64,000 nucleotides of DNA from Gammaproteobacteria bacterium (lineage in GTDB: Bacteria > Pseudomonadota > Gammaproteobacteria > Pseudomonadales > Pseudohongiellaceae). Numbering within the stretch: the stretch's first letter is position 1; each line of letters opens with the position of its first letter. The stretch is from contig VYCF01000055.1 of assembly GCA_009844085.1 (NCBI GenBank), forward strand, positions 1 through 64,000, written 5' to 3'. Positions 17,132 to 26,849 of the stretch are shown piece after piece. The translations under genes and the position numbers were made by a program. The notes under the pieces are model-generated. The model made no database searches and had not been told where the DNA came from. It was given only the letters and a program-made list of their open reading frames with translations.

Positions 17132-18229
17132 ATGAACAGCAAAGCCGGAAAAATGGTCGTACAGGGGCTCGGCATGGCGCTGGCCCTGTCCTTCATGCTC
17201 GGGGAGGTCAATGCCCAGTCCGGGCGCAATCCCTGGCGCCCGGCGGATGGGCTACAGGCGGGAACCGGTCCCGGCCTGATCGGCCAGCCCTGGGCCAGGC
17301 TGCCCGGTGACAGGGACATGGGTTCTCCCGGCGGCGTCCATATCGACAACGACGGCGAACATGTCTGGGCGATCGTGCGCTGCGGCAACGACGGCACGCC
17401 GCGCGGCAGCCAGACCTATTGCGACCAGTCCGATCTCGATCCCATCCTGCGATTCGACCCTGACGGCAATGTCGTCACCGAATTCGGCAGCCGCATGTTC
17501 GCCTGGCCCCATGGATTGCATGTCGACGGCGACGGCAACATCTGGGTCACCGAAGCGGGAAGCGGCGAATCGCCTTCCGGGCAGCCTTACGGCCACCAGG
17601 TATTCAAGTTCTCGCAGTCGGGCGAGGTTCTCATGACGCTGGGCGAGGCCGGCGTGTCGGGTGACGATCAATACCATTTCACCAACCCCAGCGATATCGT
17701 GACCGCGCCGAACGGGGACATCTTCGTCGCCGACGGTCATAACAACGACGGCAATAATCGCATCGTGAAATATTCCGCTGACGGCGAATTCATCATGGAT
17801 TTCGCCGAAACGGGCTATGGCCCCGGGCAATTGCTCGGCCCCCACGCCCTGGCGATGGCGCCGGACGGAAGGATTTTCGTTGCCGACCGGGGCAACAAGC
17901 GCCTGTCTATCTTCGACCAGGAAGGCAATTTCCTTTCCCACTGGACCCAGTTCGGCATGCCGAGCGACGTCTGGATTTCGGCCGATGGCACGATTTTCGT
18001 CGCCGACTCCGAATCCGACATGACCCAGAATCCGGGCTGGGAGAAAGGCATTCGGGTCGGCGACGTAGAAACCGGCTGGGTCGAGCATTTCATTCTCGAC
18101 ATGGGCGACAACCCACCCATCACCCAGGGCGGCAGCGGGGCGGAATCGATCGCGGTCGATCGCAACGGCAGCATTTTCGCGGGAGAGCCTCGTCCCCAGC
18201 GCCTGCGGAAATACATCAAGGTGCGTTGA
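17132..18229 (+). CDS. Secreted NHL-repeat six-bladed beta-propeller protein
   Basis: About 365 residues from ATG 17132 (GAGAGG about 10 nt upstream). A signal peptide (MNSKAGKMVVQGLGMALALS, cleavage near VNAQS) is followed by repeated propeller blades: PGGVHIDNDGEHVWAI, PHGLHVDGDGNIWVTEAG, PSDIVTAPNGDIFVADG, PHALAMAPDGRIFVADRGN and SDVWISADGTIFVADS. This pattern matches NHL proteins related to peptidyl-alpha-hydroxyglycine alpha-amidating lyase and Vgb. Members act as lyases, binding proteins or scaffolds; the sequence alone does not tell which. It lies 20 nt after copy 1 of the PDLQGVW family and 12 nt before copy 2, so probably co-transcribed. Length and blade number are complete. Confidence 0.75.
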   Translation: MNSKAGKMVVQGLGMALALSFMLGEVNAQSGRNPWRPADGLQAGTGPGLIGQPWARLPGDRDMGSPGGVHIDNDGEHVWAIVRCGNDGTPRGSQTYCDQSDLDPILRFDPDGNVVTEFGSRMFAWPHGLHVDGDGNIWVTEAGSGESPSGQPYGHQVFKFSQSGEVLMTLGEAGVSGDDQYHFTNPSDIVTAPNGDIFVADGHNNDGNNRIVKYSADGEFIMDFAETGYGPGQLLGPHALAMAPDGRIFVADRGNKRLSIFDQEGNFLSHWTQFGMPSDVWISADGTIFVADSESDMTQNPGWEKGIRVGDVETGWVEHFILDMGDNPPITQGGSGAESIAVDRNGSIFAGEPRPQRLRKYIKVR

Positions 18230-18241
18230 ACGCAAGCGCCA

Positions 18242-19237
18242 ATGAGCGGCCGCCTGCTTGTCCTGCTGACGGCGATTGCCTTCCCGGTCTTCGGCGTTGT
18301 GGCGCAGGAGGCGTCGACTTATCGCGCCCCGCGCACCGAATATGGCGTGCCGGACTTGCAGGGATACTGGGAAAAGCGCTTCGCCACGCCGGTCGAGCGC
18401 CCGGTCGCATTAGGCAACAGGCGAGCTTATACCGAAGCCGAAGCCGCGGAGTTCGAGCGCGAGCAGACGGAACGGCGGGCCACTCGGGAGTCGCCGGTGG
18501 CCGCAGACCGGGGTCCGCCGCCCGCGGGAGGCAGCATCGAATTTCGCACGGACACGAATTTTCTGCCGGGTTTGCCGGTGAGCGTGGCGCGAATAAACGG
18601 CGAACCGCGCACCTCCCTGATCATCGAGCCGGAAAACGGCCGTTTTCCCCTGCGCCCCGAAAGCGAGGAACTTGGCAGCCGCTACGGGGCGATCATGAAC
18701 AACAATTTCGATGGCCCCGAAACCCGTCCCCCGGGCGAGCGCTGCCTGCATCTCGGCCCTCCGCTGCCGACGATGACCAACTCCGACGGCACGCATATCC
18801 AGATCGTGCAGACCGAAGACTACGTGGTGATATTGAGCGAGGAAGCGATTCAACTGCGGATCGTCAGATTGAACAAGGAACATCCGGACTTCCCGATCCG
18901 CAAATGGATGGGCGATTCCATCGGCCGCTGGGAAGGCGAGACGCTGGTGATCCACACGAACAGCTTCCGCCTCGAACACAGTTTCAGCCAGATCGCCACG
19001 TCGGAAGTTTTTGAAGTCACGGAAAGAATTACCGCGATGTCGGAAAACGAACTGCTGTACTCCTACACGATTGTCGATCCCGTGACCTATACGGCGCCCA
19101 TCGTCGCGGAACTCCCGCTCCGCAGAATGGCGCCGGGACAATTGCTATACGAATCCGCCTGCCACGAGGGCAACCGGGCGGTACAGGACATATTGGCAGG
19201 CGCCAGGCGCCAGGAACTCGACGCGCTAATCCGGTAG
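18242..19237 (+). CDS. Secreted PDLQGVW-family protein, copy 2
   Basis: A 331-residue paralogue of the 16101 gene. It has a short signal peptide (MSGRLLVLLTAIAFPVFGVV, then AQE), then PRTEYGVPDLQGYWEKR, RCLHLGPPLPTM, WMGDSIGRWEGETLVIHTN and CHEGNRAVQDILAGAR. The same order of motifs as copy 1, with clear divergence, points to an old duplication rather than a recent copy. An insertion rich in A, E, R and P (residues ~60-105) is absent from copy 1. It is the last gene of the probable three-gene secreted operon starting at 16101. The role is unknown; periplasmic localisation is the supported statement. Confidence 0.7.
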   Translation: MSGRLLVLLTAIAFPVFGVVAQEASTYRAPRTEYGVPDLQGYWEKRFATPVERPVALGNRRAYTEAEAAEFEREQTERRATRESPVAADRGPPPAGGSIEFRTDTNFLPGLPVSVARINGEPRTSLIIEPENGRFPLRPESEELGSRYGAIMNNNFDGPETRPPGERCLHLGPPLPTMTNSDGTHIQIVQTEDYVVILSEEAIQLRIVRLNKEHPDFPIRKWMGDSIGRWEGETLVIHTNSFRLEHSFSQIATSEVFEVTERITAMSENELLYSYTIVDPVTYTAPIVAELPLRRMAPGQLLYESACHEGNRAVQDILAGARRQELDALIR

Positions 19238-19295
19238 CGCCGGCGCGTCGTTTCACGTTAGATAGTTGATTATTGAACAAGGAGCAATTTCTCAA

Positions 19296-20054
19296 ATGAA
19301 ACCGGAAAACAAGAGGATTGTAGTAGTAACAGGCAGTAGCAGAGGCATTGGAGCTGCCACTGCCATTAAGGCAGCCGAGCTTGGGTATGAAGTTTGTATC
19401 AATTTTGTCAAGAACGAATCTGCTGCGTTAAATGTTGCAGAAAGAATTAGAAGCCATCATGGAAAGTGTATAGTTGTTAAAGCTGACATGAGTAAAGAAA
19501 AAGAGGTGATCAGACTCTTTGAAGAAGTCGACAAGAAACTTGGAACTGTAACAGCGTTAGTTAACAATGTTGGCGTAGTGAGAGAAAAAGCGCGACTTTC
19601 TGAAATGACGGGCGACAGGATCAGCGACATATTAACTGCCAATGTCTTAAGTTGTTTATTGTGTAGCCGTGAAGCGGTCCGCAGAATGGGAATCTCTTTT
19701 GGCGGAAATGGAGGGAATATTGTAAATGTATCTTCTGCAGCTTCCAGACTTGGCGCTTCTGGAGAATATATAGATTATGCGGCTTCTAAAGGCGCAATGG
19801 ACACACTGACAATCGGATTGTCAAAAGAAGTGGCTTCGGATGGCATAAGGGTCAACAGTGTTCGACCTGGGTATATTTTCACGGATATTCACGCAAATAG
19901 CGGCGACCCTGAACGAGTTGAAAAATTGGCAAAAAGCCTCCCTATGCAAAGGGGCGGAGATTCAAGAGAAGTGGCAGATGCTATTCTATGGCTATTGAGT
20001 GAAGAGGCCTCTTATGTCACTGGTAGTTTTATCGATTTAGCAGGTGGCAGATAG
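19296..20054 (+). CDS. Short-chain dehydrogenase/reductase, AT-rich and probably acquired
   Basis: A 252-residue classical SDR from ATG 19296 (AAGGAG upstream). It shows the NAD(P)-binding TGSSRGIGAAT (residues ~9-19), NNVG (~87-90), catalytic serine in NVSSAASRLG, YAASK (Tyr-x-x-x-Lys) and the C-terminal SYVTGSFIDLAGG. It resembles 3-oxoacyl-ACP reductases and glucose-1-dehydrogenase-like SDRs; the substrate cannot be assigned. Base composition is strikingly AT-rich (about 42% GC by eye) and codon use (AAA, GAA, ATT, TTA) is unlike the GC-rich genes on both sides, so recent transfer is likely. It stands alone between the secreted operon and a damaged lipocalin gene beside an IS remnant. Confidence 0.85.
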   Translation: MKPENKRIVVVTGSSRGIGAATAIKAAELGYEVCINFVKNESAALNVAERIRSHHGKCIVVKADMSKEKEVIRLFEEVDKKLGTVTALVNNVGVVREKARLSEMTGDRISDILTANVLSCLLCSREAVRRMGISFGGNGGNIVNVSSAASRLGASGEYIDYAASKGAMDTLTIGLSKEVASDGIRVNSVRPGYIFTDIHANSGDPERVEKLAKSLPMQRGGDSREVADAILWLLSEEASYVTGSFIDLAGGR

Positions 20055-20122
20055 ATTCGAAGTGCGATTGAAGTATCATGTGGGCAATTCGTTGTCCCGA
20101 TTGGCTTGTAGAGGAAGTCATC

Positions 20123-20515
20123 ATGAAACGACTCGGATTACTGTCGATTTTCTTGCCAGCCATGCTGTTGCTGATCCCATTGGCCGACGCACAGCAGGAA
20201 AGCAGCGAAGATGCGATCAAAGCGCTATTGATCGGGAGTTGGCGCCTGGTCCAGTTTGATGCGATTGGCGAAGACGGGGAAACGGTGCGGCGCCCCTACT
20301 CGACGGGGCGGATCGATTATCAGGCGACCGGCCTGATGAATGCGCAATTGATGCCGGAAGACTGGGGCGACAGCAACGGCGTCGGCGGCGCAGGCGCGGG
20401 ATACATCGCCTATTTCGGCACTTTCAGCGTCGATCTCGAACGGCAGGCGGTCGAGCTATCGTCAAATCTGGTGTACGGCAAGTTGGTCATGCGGCCTCTC
20501 TGCTGTTTTCATTGA
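20123..20515 (+). pseudogene. Lipocalin-like secreted protein, 3' end lost at an IS256-family remnant
   Basis: From ATG 20123 (GAGGA 7 nt upstream) a signal peptide (MKRLGLLSIFLPAMLLLIPL, then ADAQ) leads into a lipocalin-like domain: LLIGSWRLVQFDAIGEDGE, RPYSTGRIDYQATGLMNAQ, YFGTFSVDLE. Lipocalin-like domains of this type usually run to ~140 mature residues. Here homology fades after ~110 residues and the final VYGKLVMRPLCCFH is read out of transposon DNA. The gene is therefore probably truncated and inactive, though a shortened product could be made. Family members bind small hydrophobic ligands; no specific ligand can be named. Confidence 0.6.
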
Positions 20516-20730
20516 TTACTTGTTTGCCGTCCTTGAACTGTACTCCCTCGATGACCTGGGCGAGTTGCCGGAAGCCGCGCAGCCGCTTCCAGGATCGCTC
20601 GGCGCTCATCCCCATCTTGTATATCATTGACAACATCGTCTTCCGTGTGACGCAGCCTTTGGTGCGCGAACTGCGGTGCCGGATCGTCGCCAACGCGAGA
20701 TTGCGTTGGGCCCGGGTCGTCGAGGATTAG
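20455..20730 (-). mobile_element. IS256-family insertion sequence remnant (transposase C-terminus and one end)
   Basis: On the minus strand, ~20725 to 20487 encodes RAQRNLALATIRHRS, then TKGCVTRKTMLSMIYKMG, SAERSWKRLRGF and VIEGVQFKDGK. This is the recognisable C-terminal tail of Mutator/IS256-type transposases (GC.TRE..L.M...L..SA...W..LRG). The frame is open only back to a TAA near 20730, so the DDE catalytic region is gone. Just outside the stop, about 20458-20476, the minus-strand sequence GTACACCAGATTTGACGAT resembles an IS256-family terminal repeat. The element interrupts the lipocalin gene and ends about 25 nt before the metalloprotease gene. It is a dead fragment. Confidence 0.7.
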
Positions 20731-20755
20731 CAGACCGCTCGGAGGACAGGTCCGG

Positions 20756-21934
20756 ATGGAATTGGACATAGACCGAAAGATTTTCAAAGTGATCGCGGCT
20801 GCCGCGCTGGCGGGCGCCAGTCTCCCGGCGTTTTCCTACAAGCCGCTGTACGAGAACATCGACAATCTGCCGCTGGAGGATAACCGGCTCGCCTGGCACG
20901 TCTGGGTGCCGGGGGAGTCCGACGATGGCGATGCCTGGGATCCGCTGTTTCACGATTCCGTCCGCTACTGGAACGCCGAGATTCCCTGGTTCGATCTCAG
21001 CGCCACAACCCGCAACAACGAGGACTGCACGAACGGATCTTCTCGCAACCAGGTCAATACCGCCACCTGGCGCGAGACGAACTGCGGCGGCGGTTCGATG
21101 TTGCACGCCGCCGGCTGGGCGCAGACTTTTCTCGGTGGGTTCGGGGATGCGAGGGTAATCGACGAAGGCGACGTCTACTTCAACGAAACGTTCGAACACG
21201 CCGAAGGCGGCGCCGAACAGATGGTGTTCGACGAAACCAGTTTTTATTCGGTGGCCCTGCACGAGATCGGCCACAACCTCGGGCTTGGGCATGGCTATAT
21301 CGATGCCGCGGTCATGTCCTACGGGCCTACGCACAGTTCGGGAAGATGGCGCATGCGGTTGTCGCCCGACGACATCTGCGGCGTCGCGGTGATTTCGGGC
21401 AACCGGGAATACTGCCCGGTAGCCCTCGGCGAGGCAGTGACGAGCAACGGTGCTGCGACGCGGGCGCATTTCTCCGGCTACTCCAGCGCGGACGCGGGGG
21501 CGACGGCGCGGGAAATGCTGCGGCCCTGGCAGGAATTCAATATCTACACCACGGTGCTGATCGACCCCGCGCACCGCTACCGGCCGGGTAAACTCCATGT
21601 CATCGCCGAAACGGAAAGCGGCGAGTATTTCGCGCGCAACGCGGACGGCGAATGGCATCCCTGGACCGGCGGCGAGTTGCCTGCCGCAACGCCTCCCGGC
21701 AATCTCGAACACGCCATGGAACTGGTGATTCTCGGCAGAAACGGCATTTCGCGCGGGCAGCCGACTTTCGACACCCGCCATGGCTACAGCCTGTATCGCG
21801 AAGCGCTGACCGGGATTCGCCTCGGCCTGGAAGGCGTCAGGTTGAAGTTCTGGGTCGCCTATAGCAGCGAAGTCGAACCGGATTTGCTGATTTACGGCAG
21901 CGAACCGATTCGGGTCGCCTGGACGTTTGAATAA
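20756..21934 (+). CDS. Secreted matrixin-like zinc metalloprotease
   Basis: A 392-residue protein with an N-terminal signal-like segment (KVIAAAALAGASLPAFS) and an extended zincin motif HEIGHNLGLGHGYID (~residue 176). HExxHxxGxxH followed by AVMSY with the Met-turn defines metzincins of the M10 matrixin/serralysin type. The catalytic domain spans about residues 60-225. The C-terminal ~150 residues form an uncharacterised beta-rich region (GKLHVIAETESGEYFARNADG). Four to six cysteines in the first half could form disulphides, in line with export. It starts just after the IS256 remnant, so its original promoter may have been disturbed. Seven nt after the stop begins copy 1 of the dispersed hairpin repeat. 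Confidence 0.75.
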   Translation: MELDIDRKIFKVIAAAALAGASLPAFSYKPLYENIDNLPLEDNRLAWHVWVPGESDDGDAWDPLFHDSVRYWNAEIPWFDLSATTRNNEDCTNGSSRNQVNTATWRETNCGGGSMLHAAGWAQTFLGGFGDARVIDEGDVYFNETFEHAEGGAEQMVFDETSFYSVALHEIGHNLGLGHGYIDAAVMSYGPTHSSGRWRMRLSPDDICGVAVISGNREYCPVALGEAVTSNGAATRAHFSGYSSADAGATAREMLRPWQEFNIYTTVLIDPAHRYRPGKLHVIAETESGEYFARNADGEWHPWTGGELPAATPPGNLEHAMELVILGRNGISRGQPTFDTRHGYSLYREALTGIRLGLEGVRLKFWVAYSSEVEPDLLIYGSEPIRVAWTFE

Positions 21935-21944
21935 GGTGAGGCCC

Positions 21945-22050
21945 GGTCGGCGCAGCCGACAAGAAGCAAAGCTTCTTGAGGGCCGAACGACTCGCCAGGG
22001 ATGGCGAGGCCGTGGGTAGTCGAAGCCACAAGCTCTGCGCCATGGACGGC
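21945..22050. repeat. Dispersed hairpin repeat, copy 1
   Basis: About 105 nt aligning without gaps over its first ~65 nt to 51858-51972. Three stems: GTCGGC/GCCGAC (21946-21951, 21955-21960), AAGAAGC/GCTTCTT (21961-21967, 21971-21977) and CTCGCC/GGCGAG (21991-21996, 22003-22008). A less paired GCGCCATGGACGGCATG block ends the element. Stems 2 and 3 differ from copy 2 by paired changes that keep base pairing. Located immediately 3' of the metalloprotease gene. Confidence 0.75.
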
Positions 22051-22101
22051 ATGTACAGCCCAGCAGAATTCACTAAGTTAAAACAGGCACATTCGGCTTG
22101 C

Positions 22102-22107
22102 TATAAT
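22102..22107 (+). promoter_or_regulatory. -10 element upstream of the formate dehydrogenase operon
   Basis: A perfect TATAAT at 22102-22107, 31 nt before the fdsG start. The -35 region (TTAAAA or TAAAAC at 17-18 nt) is poor, so an activator may be needed. GGGAGG lies about 10 nt before ATG 22138. Confidence 0.35.
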
Positions 22108-22137
22108 CCGTGATTCCTCTATGGGAGGTGCGGGTTC

Positions 22138-22571
22138 ATGCCGAACAGCGAAGTTATTCGCGATCTAGTTGCCGCCTGCGTCGGGCAAGTGGGCGCGCCT
22201 GTCACCGCGCTGCGGAAGATCGTGGATACCCATGGCCATATCGAGGACGAGCACGTCCGCATCGTCGCCGACGTCTTCAACCTGAGCCTCGCTGACGTTC
22301 GCGGAATTGTCTCCTTCTATACCGACTTTCGCACCTCGCCGCGAGGGCGCAAGCACATTCGCATTTGCCAGGCCGAAGCCTGCCAATCGGTCGGTTCGCG
22401 TGCGCTTACGAAAGAAATGACCGCGGCGCTAGGCATTGAACTCGGCGAGACCAGCGACGATCACGCTGTCAGCCTGGAAAGCGTCTACTGTCTAGGTCTT
22501 TGCGCCTCGGGCCCTTGCGCCATGGTCAATGAGCGCACTCTCGTACACGCCACCAGGGAGGAACTGCTGAC

Positions 22572-22590
<19 letters not shown>
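22138..22590 (+). CDS. fdsG: NAD-dependent formate dehydrogenase gamma subunit (NuoE-like)
   Basis: A 150-residue thioredoxin-like [2Fe-2S] protein homologous to NuoE. Four cysteine ligands are visible: ICQAEACQSVGS (first pair) and VYCLGLCASGPCAMV (second pair). The N-terminal helical part (VTALRKIVDTHGHIEDEHV, FNLSLADVRGIVSFYTDF) is typical of FdsG. It passes electrons between the Mo/FeS alpha subunit and the FMN beta subunit in the soluble formate dehydrogenase that oxidises formate to CO2 with NAD+. It is the first gene of an overlapping operon fdsG-fdsB-fdsA-fdhD-mobA, with a strong GGGAGG ribosome site. Confidence 0.92.
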
Positions 22591-24011
<1,421 letters not shown>

Positions 24012-24023
24012 GGTAGGCCTTGT

Positions 24024-26849
24024 ATGAGACTCGACGATCCTGATTATGGCACACCGGCCTCGGCCAGCGAGGAGCAGGTAGCCGTTACCATCGATGGCTC
24101 GCAGATCAAGGTGCGGGCAGGCACCTCCATTATGCGCGCCGCCATCGAGGCCGGCATACCCGTGCCGAAACTTTGCGCGACGGACAACATGGAATCCTTC
24201 GGCTCCTGCCGCCTGTGCCTGGTGGAGGTCGAAGGGCGCCGGGGCGTACACGCTTCCTGTACCGAGCCCGTTCGCGAAGGCATGCTGGTGCGGACGCAAA
24301 GCGAGAAACTCGCGAAACTTCGCCGCGGCGTCATGGAACTCTATATCTCCGACCACCCGCTCGACTGCCTTACGTGCAGCGCGAACGGGGATTGTGAGCT
24401 CCAGGACATGGCGGGCGCCGTGGGCTTGCGCGAAGTCCGCTACGACGAAGGCGAGAATCACCTGAGCGCCGCGGTCGACGTTTCGAATCCCTATTTCGTT
24501 TTCGATCCTTCCAAGTGCATCGTCTGCTCGCGTTGCGTGCGCGCCTGCAGCGAGGTGCAAGGCACGTTCGCGTTGACCATCGACGGGCGCGGCTTCGATT
24601 CGACCGTCAAGACCGGCGCGGAAGATTTCTTCGATTCCGAATGCGTTTCCTGCGGCGCCTGCGTGCAGGCCTGCCCGACCGCGACGCTGATGGAAAAGAC
24701 CGTGGTCGAGGAAGGCGTGCCGGACCGCAGCGTTCGAACGACCTGCGCGTATTGCGGCGTCGGCTGCTCGTTCCGCGCCGAACTCAAGGGCGACCAGGTC
24801 GTGCGCATGGTGCCCGACAAGCTCGGCAAGGCCAATCACGGCCATTCCTGTGTCAAGGGGCGCTTCGCCTGGGGCTATGCGAACCACCCGGAGCGGGCTG
24901 TAAAGCCCCTCGTTCGCGACAAGATCACCGAGCCCTGGCGCGAAGTCTCCTGGGACGAGGCTATCGCCGAGGCAGCCTCGCGCCTGAAGGCGATTCAGGC
25001 CGAGCATGGCCTGCACGCCATCGGTGCGGTCACTTCGGCGCGATGCACCAACGAAGAGATCTGGACCGTGCAGAAGATGGTGCGGACCGCCTTCGGCAGC
25101 AATAACGTCGACACCTGCGCGCGGGTCTGTCATTCCCCCACAGGCTACGGACTCAAGCAGACCTACGGAACCTCGGCCGGCACCCAGCATTTCGACTCGG
25201 TCCTGCACGCGGATACCATCGTGGTCATCGGCGCCAATCCCACCGACGGGCATCCGGTCTTTGCATCGCTTCTCAAGCGCAGGCTTCGCGAGGGCGCCAG
25301 GCTGATCGTCCTGGATCCGAGACGCATAGATCTGGTCCGTTCTCCGCATATCGAGGCCGAGTTGCACCTGCCGTTGCTGCCCGGCACCAATGTGCCGATG
25401 ATGAACGCCTCCGCGCATGTGGTGGTGACCGAGGGACTCGTCGACGAGGACTTCGTGCGTGAACGTTGCGATCCTGAATCCTTCGAGGAATGGCGCGAGT
25501 TTGCGGCGCGCCCGGAAAACGCCCCCGAAGTCGTGCAGGAGATTACGGGCGTTCCCGCGGCGGACATCCGCGCTGCCGCCCATCTCTATACATCGGCGAG
25601 AAATTCCGCCATCTATTACGGTCTCGGCGTCACCGAGCACAGCCAGGGCTCGACCATGGTCATGGCCATGGCCAATCTCGCCATGGCGACCGGAAACATC
25701 GGCCGCGAAGGCGTCGGCGTCTGCCCGCTGCGCGGCCAGAACAACGTTCAGGGTTCCTGCGACATGGGATCCTTCCCCCATGAGCTTTCAGGCTATCAGC
25801 CGATCGTCGATGCCTCGGTGCGCGATAAATACGAAAACGCCTGGCAGGTGGAACTCCTGCCCGAGCCCGGCATGCGCATTCCGAACATGCTCGATGCCGC
25901 CCGCGGCGGCAGCTTCAAGGGCATTTTCATCCAGGGCGAGGATCTGGCCCAGTCCGACCCCAATACGCAAGGCGTCGAGGCCGCCCTCGGCAATATGGAC
26001 TGCGTGATCGTGCAGGATCTGTTCCTGAACGAGACTGCAAAGTTCGCGCACATCTTTCTGCCCGGCACCTCCTTCCTCGAAAAGGATGGCACCTTCACCA
26101 ACGCCGAGCGGCGCATCAACCGCGTCCGCAAGGTGATGCAGCCGAAATCGGGCAAGTCGGAATGGGAGGCGGTGCAGGATCTCTCCGCGGCAATGGGATA
26201 TCCCATGCACTACGAGACTGCCGAAGACATCATGGCCGAGGTCGCGAGCCTTACACCGGACTTTGCAGGGGTCAGCTTCGAGAAGCTCGACCGTCTGGGG
26301 AGCGTGCAATGGCCCTGCAACGACGCCGCGCCCGAAGGCACGCCCATCATGCACGAGGCGCAATTCGTGCGCGGCAAGGGCCGATTCATGCTCACGGACT
26401 ATCAACCGACCGACGAGCGCACCAATCGCAAGTATCCGCTGCTGCTGACCACCGGACGCATACTGACTCAATACAACGTAGGCACGCAGACCCGGCGAAC
26501 GGAAAACATCGAATGGCTGGACGAAGACCGGCTTGAAATTCATCCCGCCGACGCCGAAATGCGCGGCGTGCGCACGGGTGACCAGGTGTCCATCTCCAGC
26601 CGCATGGGCGAGATCGTCCTCAAGGCGGACGTGACGACGCGCGTCGCGCCGGGCGTCGTCTACACGACCTTCCATCATCCGGCGACCGGCACCAATGTGG
26701 TCACCACCGACTTGAGCGACTGGGCCACCAACTGCCCGGAGTACAAGGTGACCGCGGTAGAAGTCCGGCCGGCCAACTATCTATCCGCCTGGCAGCAGGA
26801 ATTCCGGCATCGGGAACAGAGGCAGCGCGAACTCCTGCCCGAGGAATGA
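24024..26849 (+). CDS. fdsA: NAD-dependent formate dehydrogenase alpha subunit, Mo/W-bis-MGD
   Basis: A 941-residue catalytic subunit. In order: an N-terminal [2Fe-2S] ferredoxin domain (CRLCLVEVEG), a His/Cys cluster (SDHPLDCLTCSANGDCELQ), two [4Fe-4S] clusters (CIVCSRCVRAC, CVSCGACVQACP), the molybdopterin-domain [4Fe-4S] ligands (CAYCGVGC plus HSCVKGR), the active-site Cys in CARVCHSPTGYGL, and the C-terminal MopB domain (RTGDQVSISSRMG). The active site uses cysteine; no in-frame TGA is present, so it is not a selenoprotein. It oxidises formate to CO2. The stop overlaps the fdhD start (ATGA). No fdsD-like small gene follows, unlike the Cupriavidus operon. Confidence 0.94.
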   Translation: MRLDDPDYGTPASASEEQVAVTIDGSQIKVRAGTSIMRAAIEAGIPVPKLCATDNMESFGSCRLCLVEVEGRRGVHASCTEPVREGMLVRTQSEKLAKLRRGVMELYISDHPLDCLTCSANGDCELQDMAGAVGLREVRYDEGENHLSAAVDVSNPYFVFDPSKCIVCSRCVRACSEVQGTFALTIDGRGFDSTVKTGAEDFFDSECVSCGACVQACPTATLMEKTVVEEGVPDRSVRTTCAYCGVGCSFRAELKGDQVVRMVPDKLGKANHGHSCVKGRFAWGYANHPERAVKPLVRDKITEPWREVSWDEAIAEAASRLKAIQAEHGLHAIGAVTSARCTNEEIWTVQKMVRTAFGSNNVDTCARVCHSPTGYGLKQTYGTSAGTQHFDSVLHADTIVVIGANPTDGHPVFASLLKRRLREGARLIVLDPRRIDLVRSPHIEAELHLPLLPGTNVPMMNASAHVVVTEGLVDEDFVRERCDPESFEEWREFAARPENAPEVVQEITGVPAADIRAAAHLYTSARNSAIYYGLGVTEHSQGSTMVMAMANLAMATGNIGREGVGVCPLRGQNNVQGSCDMGSFPHELSGYQPIVDASVRDKYENAWQVELLPEPGMRIPNMLDAARGGSFKGIFIQGEDLAQSDPNTQGVEAALGNMDCVIVQDLFLNETAKFAHIFLPGTSFLEKDGTFTNAERRINRVRKVMQPKSGKSEWEAVQDLSAAMGYPMHYETAEDIMAEVASLTPDFAGVSFEKLDRLGSVQWPCNDAAPEGTPIMHEAQFVRGKGRFMLTDYQPTDERTNRKYPLLLTTGRILTQYNVGTQTRRTENIEWLDEDRLEIHPADAEMRGVRTGDQVSISSRMGEIVLKADVTTRVAPGVVYTTFHHPATGTNVVTTDLSDWATNCPEYKVTAVEVRPANYLSAWQQEFRHREQRQRELLPEE

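Noticed and set aside
24024-26849. Selenocysteine-containing formate dehydrogenase
   Set aside because: The active-site position is Cys in CARVCHSPTG and no in-frame TGA interrupts the gene.
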